From DAIDKA01 sp035487155 (lineage in GTDB: Bacteria > Pseudomonadota > Gammaproteobacteria > Steroidobacterales > Steroidobacteraceae): DNA of 64,000 bases. Location: assembly GCA_035487155.1 (NCBI GenBank), contig DATHMK010000081.1, positions 1-64,000 on the forward strand. The letters run 5' to 3'. Positions 32,401 through 41,182 of the stretch are shown here, one piece after another (within the stretch, counting starts at the first letter, position 1; each line of letters begins with the position of its first letter). The notes under the pieces were generated by a model that worked only from the letters and a program-made list of their open reading frames with translations, was not told the DNA's origin and made no database searches. The position numbers and the translations under genes are program-made.

Positions 32401-34377
32401 TTAGTCAGATCCGCGGGTAGCCCGCGGCGCCCGCCACCGGCTGACCTCGCGTTCGAACTCCCGCAGTTGCTGCAGGTCCGGTTCCTGCCGCCCAAAGCGC
32501 AGCCGGGTGTAAAGCGCCAGCAGTTCACGGGCCTGGGTGGCCCACTCGGACCCCACCGGAATGGTGGCCGCGTAGGCCAGCGATCCCTGGTGTGGCTGGC
32601 GCGCCAGCCCCTGGCGCGCCAGCCGCGCGCACAGTCGCAGATAGGCGCGTGCCAGGCGATCCGGGCCGCGGGCCGCGCGGACCCGGCTGAACTGCCAGCC
32701 CATCACCATCAGCCACAGGGTCAGCGCAGCCGCGAGCAGCCAGCCCAGCTGCTGCCAGCCCGGATCACCAAAGCCCAATCGCTCCAGCAGGCGCAGCTGT
32801 GAGCCGTAGTTGTAGGCGAGCACCTGGGTGCTCCACCAGGCATTGAGTGCGTCCCAGGCCTGGTGACCCTGCTGCAGCCAGGAGAACTCATGCAGCAGCC
32901 GCTCCGGCACCGATCCGGCCTCGGGCAGCAGGTCCAGGAGGCCGCGACGCAGGCGCTCGGGTGCCACCACGGCAGTGGGATCGACGCGTACCCAGCCGCG
33001 CTCCTCCTCCCATACTTCCACCCAGGCGTGGGCATCCGAACGCCGGATCAGGAAGTAGCCGCCGATGGGGTTCCACTCCCCGCCCTGGTAGCCGGTCACG
33101 ACGCGCGCCGGCACGCCACCGGCGCGCATGAGCATGGCGAATGCCGAGGCGAAGTGGCCGCAGAAACCGCGCCGGGTGTTGAACAGGAAGTCATCCACCG
33201 AGTTCAGGTCCAGGAGCGGTGGCGTCAGGGTGTATTCGAAATGACCGTCGCGGAACAGGGCCACGACGCTGGCCACGTAGGCCGGTACATCCGGTGCGGC
33301 CGCGCGCAGGCGTCGCGCCAGGGCCTGGCTGCGCGGGTTGCGTCCTTCCGGCAGCGCTGTATCGAATCGCTGCGCGAGGCGCGACAGGGGCTCGCGCGAG
33401 CGGGTGCTGGTGTAGGAGATCGCCGCGTAGCTCACCGCATCATGGACCGGTCGATAGGCCTCCAGCTGCCGGTCCGGGGTGATGGCGGTGCCGGGCGCTG
33501 TGGCGCTCTGCACGGTATCCAGTGCCGGCCACCAGCGCGTCGAGTCCGGCTCTAGCCTGATCTGGTAGTGATAGCCCGGACCCAGGTACTGCAAGGTCTC
33601 GGCCCGGTAGGCGCCGTGCGCGCGTGTCCAGGTGTAGCCATCGAAGTCATGCAGCACCGGTCCGCGCCAGTAACGCTCCTGGGGTGGTGGCGGCGCGGCG
33701 CTGAACCAGACGCGAAACACCGGATCGACCGAATTGCCCAGTTCGGAGATGCTCCCCGGACTCATGGTGTCCGACAGGCCGGTCTGCGCCTGTCCGGAAG
33801 CGCCCATGGACCAGAACGCGCCCGCCAGGCGCGGGAACAGCGCGAACAGCAGCAGCGCCAGAGGCAAGGCGAGCATGAGGCTGCGCAGACTGAGCCGCCC
33901 CGCCTGCGGCGAGGTGATGGGCGCGTGCGGATGGGCGGCGTACAGCAACGCCGTGCAGCACGCCCAGGCCTGCAGCAGGTACAGGGGCGCGCGCAGCAGT
34001 TCCTGCGAGGCCAGGCAGGCGGCGATGAGCAGGTAGAAGCTGACACCCACCACAATGAGGCGGTCGCGCCGCGACACCGCCTCCAGCAGCTTGATGGCGC
34101 CCATCAGCACCAGCAGCGCCGAGCCCGCGTTCAACCCGTTGAGGGTGTGAAACATGGCCAGCACCGTGCCGGTGAGCGCCAGAGTGAGCAGCACCTTGAA
34201 CAACTGTCCGGGCAGGCGCGCACGGCCATGCGCGGCGGCCAGCGCCCAGGCGGCACCGCCGCCGGCCAAAGCGATCACCCACAGGGGCACCTGGCCCAGG
34301 TGCAGCAGCGCGCCACCGACATAGGCGCCGAGCATCCAGTGGGTGGCGCGCTTCGGGCCTGGCGCGTATTCAAGCAC
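32401..34377 (-). CDS. TgpA-type transglutaminase-like membrane protein
   Basis: 658 aa from a GTG overlapping the DUF58 gene by eight bases. About six N-terminal membrane helices (from MLGAYVGGALLHLGQVPLWVI to LALPLALLLFALFPRLAGAF) lead to a periplasmic transglutaminase-like domain. The catalytic triad is visible: Cys in RRGFCGHFASAFAMLMRAGG near 404, His in SDAHAWVEVW near 449, and Asp in VDPTAVV near 465. A last helix (LGWLLAAALTLWLMVMGW) and a cytosolic tail with DUF4129-like features follow. In Pseudomonas the homologue TgpA is essential for viability, with unclear substrates. MoxR and DUF58 partners are its usual neighbours, as here. Confidence 0.88.
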   Translation of the reverse strand: MLEYAPGPKRATHWMLGAYVGGALLHLGQVPLWVIALAGGGAAWALAAAHGRARLPGQLFKVLLTLALTGTVLAMFHTLNGLNAGSALLVLMGAIKLLEAVSRRDRLIVVGVSFYLLIAACLASQELLRAPLYLLQAWACCTALLYAAHPHAPITSPQAGRLSLRSLMLALPLALLLFALFPRLAGAFWSMGASGQAQTGLSDTMSPGSISELGNSVDPVFRVWFSAAPPPPQERYWRGPVLHDFDGYTWTRAHGAYRAETLQYLGPGYHYQIRLEPDSTRWWPALDTVQSATAPGTAITPDRQLEAYRPVHDAVSYAAISYTSTRSREPLSRLAQRFDTALPEGRNPRSQALARRLRAAAPDVPAYVASVVALFRDGHFEYTLTPPLLDLNSVDDFLFNTRRGFCGHFASAFAMLMRAGGVPARVVTGYQGGEWNPIGGYFLIRRSDAHAWVEVWEEERGWVRVDPTAVVAPERLRRGLLDLLPEAGSVPERLLHEFSWLQQGHQAWDALNAWWSTQVLAYNYGSQLRLLERLGFGDPGWQQLGWLLAAALTLWLMVMGWQFSRVRAARGPDRLARAYLRLCARLARQGLARQPHQGSLAYAATIPVGSEWATQARELLALYTRLRFGRQEPDLQQLREFEREVSRWRAPRATRGSD

Positions 34378-35338
34378 GGGCGGGTGCCTCGCTGCCGAAC
34401 CGGGCGAGCGCGCGCAGGCAGCGCTGGCGATGCACCTGGCCCTGGTCCAGGTCGATGAAGCTGTGCGGCAGCTGCAGCCCGAAGCGCTCGCCATCGGCCG
34501 CGCACATCAGGATCCAGCGCGCAAGCTGTGACAGGCGTTGCTCGGTATCCAGGCCCGCGAGCGCCGCGAAGTCAAACAGGCGCTCCGAGCCGCCGCTGGC
34601 GGTGTACTCCTTGACCAGCAGCGGGGCACCGCGCGCATAGGCCTTCCAGGCCACCTGACGCGGGGAGTCCCCGTCACGAAAGGCGCGCAGCGTGGCCCAT
34701 TCATCCGCCTCGGCGGACTCGCGCGGTGCGCCGCCGCTGCGCTCACCGGCGCATTGCGGCAGCGGCCGGTGCCCCTCGGGGTGCGGATACACGATCACGT
34801 CATGCGTCACGTGCATCCAGGTCCAGGCGCGAAACAGCCCGAAGGGCCAGCTGCTCGCCAGTCGCAGCCGTTCAACGGGCATCAGGCCACGCCGCGGGGT
34901 GGCGAGCTGCAGCGTCATCAACGCCTCGCCATTGGCCGGGGCGGTGCACATCGTCGGCGCCACGCCGGTGCCATCCAGTTCAAGGGCCACACGCGGCTGC
35001 GTGGTAGTGTTGGTCAGCCGCAGTTGCAGCGTGGCCTGACGGCCCGCGAAGCTGTCCTGCGAGGACAGTTCGGTCACGTTCAATCCCAGAAGATTGCGAT
35101 GACAGCCATGCATGGCCACCAGCCCCAGGGCGGCCAGCAGAAAGGTCACCAGCAGCGCCATGCTGTTGGCATAGTTCAGGCCGGCAATGAGCATCAGCAG
35201 CAACAGCGCGCCGAAGGCGATGCCGGTGCGCGTGGGCAGGATGTAGAGGCGACGGCGGTGCAGGCTGATCGGCAGCTGATCCGTGCCCTGCCGGCGTCGG
35301 ATCCAGGCGGCCATCCGACGTTGCATGAAGGCGCGCAT
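34370..35338 (-). CDS. DUF58 domain-containing membrane protein
   Basis: 322 aa. Two membrane helices near residues 37-80 (GIAFGALLLLMLIAGLNYAN; ALLVTFLLAALGLVAMHG) are followed by a beta-rich part and the DUF58 core with DEWATLRAFRDGDSPRQVAWKAYARG near 215-240, the conserved R-x-Y-x-x-GD-x-x-RxIxW-type motif. DUF58 proteins are von Willebrand-A-related partners of MoxR ATPases. It sits between moxR and tgpA in one operon. Its biochemical role is not known. Confidence 0.87.
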   Translation of the reverse strand: MRAFMQRRMAAWIRRRQGTDQLPISLHRRRLYILPTRTGIAFGALLLLMLIAGLNYANSMALLVTFLLAALGLVAMHGCHRNLLGLNVTELSSQDSFAGRQATLQLRLTNTTTQPRVALELDGTGVAPTMCTAPANGEALMTLQLATPRRGLMPVERLRLASSWPFGLFRAWTWMHVTHDVIVYPHPEGHRPLPQCAGERSGGAPRESAEADEWATLRAFRDGDSPRQVAWKAYARGAPLLVKEYTASGGSERLFDFAALAGLDTEQRLSQLARWILMCAADGERFGLQLPHSFIDLDQGQVHRQRCLRALARFGSEAPARA

Positions 35339-35352
35339 CGCAGAGCTCCGGG

Positions 35353-36285
35353 TCAGACCGGAACGGGCACTGCGCGGATCAGTTCCTGGGCCACATCCGC
35401 ATCGCCACGGCTGGCCTCGCGCGGCTCGAGGCGGTGCGCGACCACCGCTGGCAGCACCGCCTGGACATCCTCCGGCAGCGTCGTATCCCGTCCGGCGATG
35501 AAGGCGTGTGCCTGCGCCGCATGCACCAGCCCCAGTGCGGCGCGCGGCGACAGTCCCAGTTTCAGGTCGGTGCGGGTGCGGGTGTGTTCCACCAGGCGCT
35601 GTACATAGTCGAGCAGGGGTTCGGAACGGTGCACCTGGCGCACGGCCTGCTGCATGTTGAGAATCGTCGCCGGATCCAGGGCCGGTGGCATCTGCAGCAG
35701 CTGCGCGCGTGGCTCATCTCCTTGCAGCAGGCGTCGCTCGGAGGCTGCATCCGGGTAGCCCAGGCTGACGCGCATCAGGAAGCGATCCAGCTGCGATTCA
35801 GGCAGGGCGAAGGTGCCCAGCTGCTCGTGCGGATTCTGGGTGGCGACGACAAAGAAGGGTTCGGGCAATTGAAAGGTCGTCAGATCCACGCTCACCTGAC
35901 GTTCCTCCATCGCCTCCAGCAACGCGCTTTGAGTACGGGGACTGGCGCGGTTGACCTCATCGGCCAGCAGCAGCTGGGTGAAGAGCGGTCCGCGCTTGAA
36001 ATGAAACTGCTGCGTGGCCCGATCGAACACCGAGACCCCGATGATGTCGGCCGGCAGCAGATCGCTGGTGAACTGCACGCGCTGCCAGGCCAGGCCGAGG
36101 ATATGCGCCAGGGCGTGCGCGAGGGTGGTCTTGCCCACTCCGGGCACATCCTCGATCAGCAGATGACCGCGGGCCAGCAGGCAGGCCAGGCACAATCGCA
36201 CCTGCGAGGGCTTGCCCAGGATGATGCGCTCCACGGCGGCCAGGGCCCGCAGCAGTCCCTGGCTGTGTTGCGGCGTACCCGTCAT
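35353..36285 (-). CDS. MoxR-family AAA+ ATPase
   Basis: 310 aa. Walker A is GVGKTTLAHALA near residue 50, Walker B is LLLADEVNRASPRTQSALLEAMEE, sensor 1 is VVATQNPHEQLGTFALPESQLDRFLMR, and a C-terminal lid carries GLSPRAALGLVHAAQA. MoxR ATPases act as chaperones, often with VWA/DUF58 proteins, in assembling enzyme complexes. The start ATG overlaps the valS stop (ATGA), so pepA-holC-valS-moxR-DUF58-tgpA reads as one long unit. Confidence 0.92.
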   Translation of the reverse strand: MTGTPQHSQGLLRALAAVERIILGKPSQVRLCLACLLARGHLLIEDVPGVGKTTLAHALAHILGLAWQRVQFTSDLLPADIIGVSVFDRATQQFHFKRGPLFTQLLLADEVNRASPRTQSALLEAMEERQVSVDLTTFQLPEPFFVVATQNPHEQLGTFALPESQLDRFLMRVSLGYPDAASERRLLQGDEPRAQLLQMPPALDPATILNMQQAVRQVHRSEPLLDYVQRLVEHTRTRTDLKLGLSPRAALGLVHAAQAHAFIAGRDTTLPEDVQAVLPAVVAHRLEPREASRGDADVAQELIRAVPVPV

Positions 36286-39047
36286 GGCCCGAGCTTGCGC
36301 ATGTCATCAAGCTGCGCCTGCAAAGCGATCACGCTGCGCTGTTGCTCGACCTCACGATCGCGCTCGGCCGCCACAACTGTCTCCGGGGCATTGCGGACAA
36401 AGGTGTCGCTGGCCAGTTTGGCCCGCGTCCTGGCCAGCTCCTGGGTGGCTTTGGCGAGACGCTTGCTCAGCCGCTCGATCTCGGCCGCGGCGTCGATGAG
36501 CCCCGCCATGGGTACCAGGATGTTCAGTTCACCCAGCATTGCCGTGGCCGATTGCGGCGCCTCCTGAGTGGGCGCCAGGCGTTCAATGTTGGAAAGGCCC
36601 GCCAGGTGCTCCAGCGAGGCGCCATTGCGCACCGCGCGCTGCCAGTCCGCCTCGCTCGCGCCCCGCAACAGCACCGGGAGGCGGCGCGAGGGAGCGATGT
36701 TCATCTCGCCGCGGATCTGCCGCACGGCCAGCACGAACTGCTGCACCCAGCTGAGGTCCTGCTCGGCGGCATCATCGGCCGGATAGTCACTGGTCACAGG
36801 ATAGGGGGCGATCATCACCGAGGGGCCGGCGCGCGCGGCCAGTGGCGCGACCTTCTGCCAGATCTCCTCGGTGATGAAGGGCATCAGCGGGTGCAGCGCA
36901 CGCTGCAGCGCCTCGAGGATATCCAGCAGCGTCGCGCGCGCGGCGCTGCGCGCGCCTGCCTGGGCAGCGCTGGACTGCAGCACCGGCTTGGTGAGCTCCA
37001 GGTACCAATCGCAGAACTCATACCAGGTGAACTGGTACAGGGCGTTGGCCGCGAAGTCGAAGCGGTACTCCTGCATGGCGCTCTCGACTTCACCGAGCAG
37101 GCGTCCGAAGCGCGAGCGGATCCAGCGGTCGGCCGTTGAAAACTCCGGTGCCACGGCGGCATCGGTACTGGACTCGACCATCAGCATGACGAAGCGCGCG
37201 GCATTCCACAGCTTGTTGCAGAACTTGCGGTAGCCCTCCACGCGCGCCAGATCGAAGCGGATCTCGCGTGTCGGTGTCGCCAGTGCCGCCAGCGTGAAGC
37301 GCAGAGCGTCGGTGCCGTGCGCCGGGATGCCTTGCGGAAATTGGCGCCGCGTGTGCTTCTCGATGGCGGGCTTCAGCTGTGGCTGCATGAGCCCGGTGGT
37401 GCGCTTGGTCAGCAGCGACTCCAGGTCGATGCCATCGACGATATCCAGCGGATCGATCACATTGCCCTTGGACTTCGACATCTTCTCGCCGAACTCATCC
37501 AGGATCAGCCCCGTGATGTAGACGTCCCGGAATGGAACATCGCCCATGAACTTCAGGCCCATCATCATCATGCGGGCCACCCAGAAGAAGATGATGTCGA
37601 AGGCGGTCACCAGGACATTGGTGGGATAGAACTTGCGCAGCTGCGGGGTGTCCTGCGGCCACCCCTGGGTCGAGAACGGCCACAGCGCTGAGGAGAACCA
37701 GGTATCCAACACGTCGCTGTCCTGGGTCAGCGCCAGCTCAGGGCCAAGCCCGTGCCGCAGGCGCGCATCGGCCTCATCGCGCCCTACGTACACCTTGCCG
37801 GCGGCGTCGTACCAGGCCGGAATCCGGTGACCCCACCACAGCTGGCGGCTGATGCACCAGTCGTGGATGTTCTTCATCCATTCAAAGTAGGTGCGCGACC
37901 AGTTTTCCGGCACAAAGCGGGTGCGCCCGTCGCGTACCGCGGCCACCGCTTCGCGGGCCAGCGGTTCAACCTTCACATACCACTGTTCGGTGAGATAGGG
38001 CTCGAGTACCGCGCCGGAACGATCGCCGCGCGGCACGATGTGCCGGTGCTTGTCGATGCGCGCGAGGAGGCCGGCCTGGGTCAGTTCGTCCAGGATGCGC
38101 CGGCGTGCCTCATAGCGGTCCAGGCCCACGAAACGCGCCGGCGCGTTGTCGTTGATATGTGCCTGCGGGGTGAAGATGTTGATCTGGGCAAGGTTGTGGC
38201 GCTTGCCGATCTCATAGTCGTTGAAGTCGTGCGCCGGGGTGATCTTGACGCAGCCGGAACCGAAGGCGGCATCCACATAGTCATCCGCGATGATCGGTAT
38301 CAGCCGCTCGGTGAGCGGCAGGCGCAATTTGCGGCCAACCAGATGCCGGTAACGCTCATCCTGCGGGTTCACGGCCACCGCCGTGTCACCGAGCATGGTC
38401 TCCGGACGGGTCGTGGCGACGATGAGATGGCCGCCGCCATCCTCGAGCGGATAGCTCAGATGCCACAGGTGCCCGTCCTCCTCCTCGCCCTGCACCTCAA
38501 GGTCGGACAGCGCGGTCAGCAGCACCGGATCCCAGTTGACCAGGCGCTTGCCGCGGTAGATGAGTCCTTCCTCGTGCAGGCGCACGAAGGCTTCCGCCAC
38601 GGCCTGCGACAGGCCCGCATCCATGGTGAAGCGCTCGCGCGCCCAGTCGACGGATTCTCCGAGGCGGCGCATCTGCGCGCAGATGGTGCCGCCGGACTCC
38701 TGCTTCCATTGCCACACGCGCGCGACGAAGTCATCGCGCGACATCTGGCTGCGATGCTGGCCCGCGGCCTCGAGCTGTCGCTCGACCACCATCTGGGTGG
38801 CGATGCCTGCGTGGTCGGTGCCGGGCTGCCAGAGCGTGTCGGCACCGCGCATGCGGTGATACCGGGTGAGGGCGTCCATCAGCGTGTGCTGGAAAGCATG
38901 GCCCATGTGCAAGGTGCCGGTGACGTTGGGCGGCGGGATGACGATGCAGTACGGCTCCCCGGTGCCACTGGGTGCGAACCAGCCACTTTTTTCCCAACGT
39001 TCGTAGATGCGCCGCTCGATTTCCTGCGGGGCGTAGAGCTTGTCCAT
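36282..39047 (-). CDS. valS: Valyl-tRNA synthetase
   Basis: 921 aa from MDKLYAPQEIERRIYERWE, which aligns with the E. coli start MEKTYNPQDIEQ. It charges tRNA-Val and edits Thr. The class I signatures are PPPNVTGTLHMGHAF (HIGH) and KMSKSKGNVIDP (KMSKS). The editing domain includes ATTRPETMLGDTAVAVNP. The C-terminal anticodon domain and coiled-coil arm (EIERLSKRLAKATQELARTR) are present and full length. A methionine 11 codons upstream is possible but overlaps a TATAAT hexamer that may be an internal promoter. The gene follows holC on the same strand. Confidence 0.96.
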   Translation of the reverse strand: MDKLYAPQEIERRIYERWEKSGWFAPSGTGEPYCIVIPPPNVTGTLHMGHAFQHTLMDALTRYHRMRGADTLWQPGTDHAGIATQMVVERQLEAAGQHRSQMSRDDFVARVWQWKQESGGTICAQMRRLGESVDWARERFTMDAGLSQAVAEAFVRLHEEGLIYRGKRLVNWDPVLLTALSDLEVQGEEEDGHLWHLSYPLEDGGGHLIVATTRPETMLGDTAVAVNPQDERYRHLVGRKLRLPLTERLIPIIADDYVDAAFGSGCVKITPAHDFNDYEIGKRHNLAQINIFTPQAHINDNAPARFVGLDRYEARRRILDELTQAGLLARIDKHRHIVPRGDRSGAVLEPYLTEQWYVKVEPLAREAVAAVRDGRTRFVPENWSRTYFEWMKNIHDWCISRQLWWGHRIPAWYDAAGKVYVGRDEADARLRHGLGPELALTQDSDVLDTWFSSALWPFSTQGWPQDTPQLRKFYPTNVLVTAFDIIFFWVARMMMMGLKFMGDVPFRDVYITGLILDEFGEKMSKSKGNVIDPLDIVDGIDLESLLTKRTTGLMQPQLKPAIEKHTRRQFPQGIPAHGTDALRFTLAALATPTREIRFDLARVEGYRKFCNKLWNAARFVMLMVESSTDAAVAPEFSTADRWIRSRFGRLLGEVESAMQEYRFDFAANALYQFTWYEFCDWYLELTKPVLQSSAAQAGARSAARATLLDILEALQRALHPLMPFITEEIWQKVAPLAARAGPSVMIAPYPVTSDYPADDAAEQDLSWVQQFVLAVRQIRGEMNIAPSRRLPVLLRGASEADWQRAVRNGASLEHLAGLSNIERLAPTQEAPQSATAMLGELNILVPMAGLIDAAAEIERLSKRLAKATQELARTRAKLASDTFVRNAPETVVAAERDREVEQQRSVIALQAQLDDMRKLGP

Positions 39048-39078
39048 CAATTCCGGCAACCGTGCAACAGGGTCGATC

Positions 39079-39084
39079 ATTATA
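39079..39084 (-). promoter_or_regulatory. Possible internal -10 box ahead of valS
   Basis: A perfect TATAAT on the minus strand lies in the 77-base gap between holC and valS, 31 bases before the valS start. No good -35 is seen at the usual distance, so activity is uncertain. Confidence 0.35.
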
Positions 39085-39123
39085 GCCGGCACCAGCGGGC
39101 CGGCCACGATTGAGCGCGCGCGC

Positions 39124-39564
39124 CTACAGATCGTGTTTTTCCAGCACGCAGCCGCGATCTCGGTAGGCCTTGAAGCGCTCCCGCCCGGCTGCCCGCAGCG
39201 CCGGGTCGCCATCGATGATTTCGATGATGCGCGTGGCCAGTTCCGGCCGGCTGGGCAGCGCGCCGGTCAGATTGATCAGTACATCCACGGCCTCAGTGGG
39301 CCCGCTGCCGGTGTTGAGGATCACGGGCGTGCCGTCGAGGCGCGGCGCAGCGGTACCGATCTCGTGGGGAATGAAGTCCAGCTGCTGGCCCTTGCTCCAC
39401 AGCATCTCATCCAGCAGGTCCAGCTGTGCCGGATCGGGGTGCTGGATGAGAACCGTGCTGCCGGCTTTCCAGGCCTTTGCGGTGATGCGACAGGCAACCT
39501 CGAGTCGCAGGGCCGCCGAGGCCTCCGCGACCACATAGAAGGTGACTGAGGGTTGCGTGGCCAG
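39124..39564 (-). CDS. holC: DNA polymerase III chi subunit HolC
   Basis: 146 aa if started at CTG. Chi links the clamp loader to single-strand binding protein. The match is VTFYVVAEASAALRLEVACRI at the start, WKAGSTVLIQ, LLDEMLWSKGQQLDFIPHEI and RERFKAYRDRGCVLEKHDL at the end, in the usual pepA-holC-valS position. No ATG, GTG or TTG lies near the conserved N-terminus. The next standard codon is a GTG at 39687 that would overlap pepA by over 100 bases and add 41 unrelated residues. CTG (LATQPSVTFY) just after the pepA stop gives the family-like N-terminus, so a non-standard start is proposed. Confidence 0.82.
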   Translation of the reverse strand: MATQPSVTFYVVAEASAALRLEVACRITAKAWKAGSTVLIQHPDPAQLDLLDEMLWSKGQQLDFIPHEIGTAAPRLDGTPVILNTGSGPTEAVDVLINLTGALPSRPELATRIIEIIDGDPALRAAGRERFKAYRDRGCVLEKHDL

Positions 39565-39569
39565 AACGC

Positions 39570-41069
39570 TCAGCCGGCGTTGGCGCGCTTCACCAGAAAA
39601 TCCGTCAGCAGAGGCATCGGGCGTCCGGTCGCGCCCTTGTGCGCGCCGCCCTGATAGGCGGTGCCGGCGATATCCATATGCGCCCACTTCAGCCCCTGGG
39701 TGAACTTGCCCAGGAAGGCGGCCGCGGTGATGGCACCCCCCTCGCGACCGCCGATATTGGCCATGTCGGCGAAGTTGCTCTTCAGCTGCTCGGCGTACTC
39801 CTCGGTAATGGGCAGCTGCCAGGCCCGATCATCGGTGCGTACGCCCGCAGCGATGAGTTCGCCGACCAGTTCCTCGTCGTTGCCCATGACGCCGCTGTGG
39901 TGGGCACCCAGCGCAATGACGCAGGCGCCGGTCAGGGTGGCCATATCGACCACGATCGAGGGTTCGAAGCGGCGCGCATAGTTCAGTGCGTCGCACAGGA
40001 TCAGCCGGCCCTCGGCATCGGTATTGAGGATTTCGACGCTCTGCCCGGAGGCGCTTATGACGATGTCGCCGGGCTTGATGGCATGGCCGTCGGGCATGTT
40101 CTCGCAGGTGGGCACCAGGCCCACCACCCGCAGCGGCAAGCGGGCCTCGGCCAGGAACGAGATCGCCGCAATGACCGAGGCCGCCCCCATCATGTCGAAC
40201 TTCATCTCGTCCATCGCCCCCGGGTCCTTCAGGGAGATGCCACCGGTATCGAAGGTGATGCCCTTGCCCACCAGCACGATGGGTGCCGTGCGCGAGGCCT
40301 TTGGCCCCTGATAGTCCATGACAATGAAGCGCGGTGGTTCGGTGCTGCCCTGGGTGACGGCCAGGAAGCAGCCCATCTTTTCGCGCTTGATTGCCGCCAG
40401 GTCCAGCACTTTGACCTTCACCGAACTGTGGCGCTTGCCCAGGCCCTTGGCGTAATCCGCCAGGTAGCTGGGCGTGCAGATATTCGACGGCAGATTGCCC
40501 AGATTGCGCTGGATGGCGGTGGCGGCGGCCACTGCCCGTCCGTGCTCCAGGCCGCGTCTGGCCTGCGCCACGCCGGTCGCCCTTACCGGCCCGGCCGCGA
40601 CCCGCTCGATCAGCGGCACCGGCGGTTTCTTGCCGGTTTTAAGATCGTTGGTCCGATACAGAACATTGCCGGTGATTTCCGCGACGCAGCGTCCGAAGTA
40701 GTAGTCGTCCAGCTGCTTGGCCGCCGGCCGCTCGATGGCGAGCGCGACGCTTTTCACCCGGGTGCGTCCGGCCGCCGTCAGTGCCGCGGCACAGGCGCGG
40801 CGCCAGCCCTTGCGGTTGTAGGCGGATTCGGCGCCCAGACCGACCAGCACGATGCGCTGAGGTTTAAGGCCAGATGGCGACAGCAGCAGTGTTTCCCCGC
40901 TCCGGCCGCTGAAATCGCCGCGCTCGATGACGGCTTTGATTTGGCCACCGCTGGCCCGGTCCAGGGCGGCCCCCTCCGTACCCAGCTTGCCCTCTTCGAA
41001 CACCCCTGCCGCGATACAATCCACGGATGGGTCGGAGAAAGACTTGGACCACACGTCAAACTGCATCAT
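39570..41069 (-). CDS. pepA: Leucyl aminopeptidase PepA
   Basis: 499 aa, M17 family; a hexameric two-metal enzyme that removes N-terminal Leu and other residues. In E. coli it also binds DNA for Xer recombination and carAB control. The metal and catalytic motifs are VGKGITFDTGGISLK, MKFDMMGAASV, the signature NTDAEGRLILCDAL and the bicarbonate-binding region near it. The N-terminal domain (MQFDVWSKSF to VGLGAES) is present. Two adjacent methionines leave a one-codon start choice. It is divergent from lptF across a 113-base spacer, as in E. coli. Confidence 0.95.
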   Translation of the reverse strand: MMQFDVWSKSFSDPSVDCIAAGVFEEGKLGTEGAALDRASGGQIKAVIERGDFSGRSGETLLLSPSGLKPQRIVLVGLGAESAYNRKGWRRACAAALTAAGRTRVKSVALAIERPAAKQLDDYYFGRCVAEITGNVLYRTNDLKTGKKPPVPLIERVAAGPVRATGVAQARRGLEHGRAVAAATAIQRNLGNLPSNICTPSYLADYAKGLGKRHSSVKVKVLDLAAIKREKMGCFLAVTQGSTEPPRFIVMDYQGPKASRTAPIVLVGKGITFDTGGISLKDPGAMDEMKFDMMGAASVIAAISFLAEARLPLRVVGLVPTCENMPDGHAIKPGDIVISASGQSVEILNTDAEGRLILCDALNYARRFEPSIVVDMATLTGACVIALGAHHSGVMGNDEELVGELIAAGVRTDDRAWQLPITEEYAEQLKSNFADMANIGGREGGAITAAAFLGKFTQGLKWAHMDIAGTAYQGGAHKGATGRPMPLLTDFLVKRANAG

Positions 41070-41182
41070 CGACCTCCACCTTGTGCCGTACCGCCAACCC
41101 GAACCATTGTGGTGCAGCGCAGTCTGCTCTATGGTTGCCGGCTAAACACGCAAGTCTAACCGAATTGCCGTAGGAAGGGTTT

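Noticed and set aside
37752..39113. A 453-codon plus-strand frame over valS
   Set aside because: Antisense to a full-length valyl-tRNA synthetase; His/Val/Gly-rich without motifs.
39639..41159. A 506-codon plus-strand frame over pepA
   Set aside because: Antisense to leucyl aminopeptidase with its intact NTDAEGRL signature.
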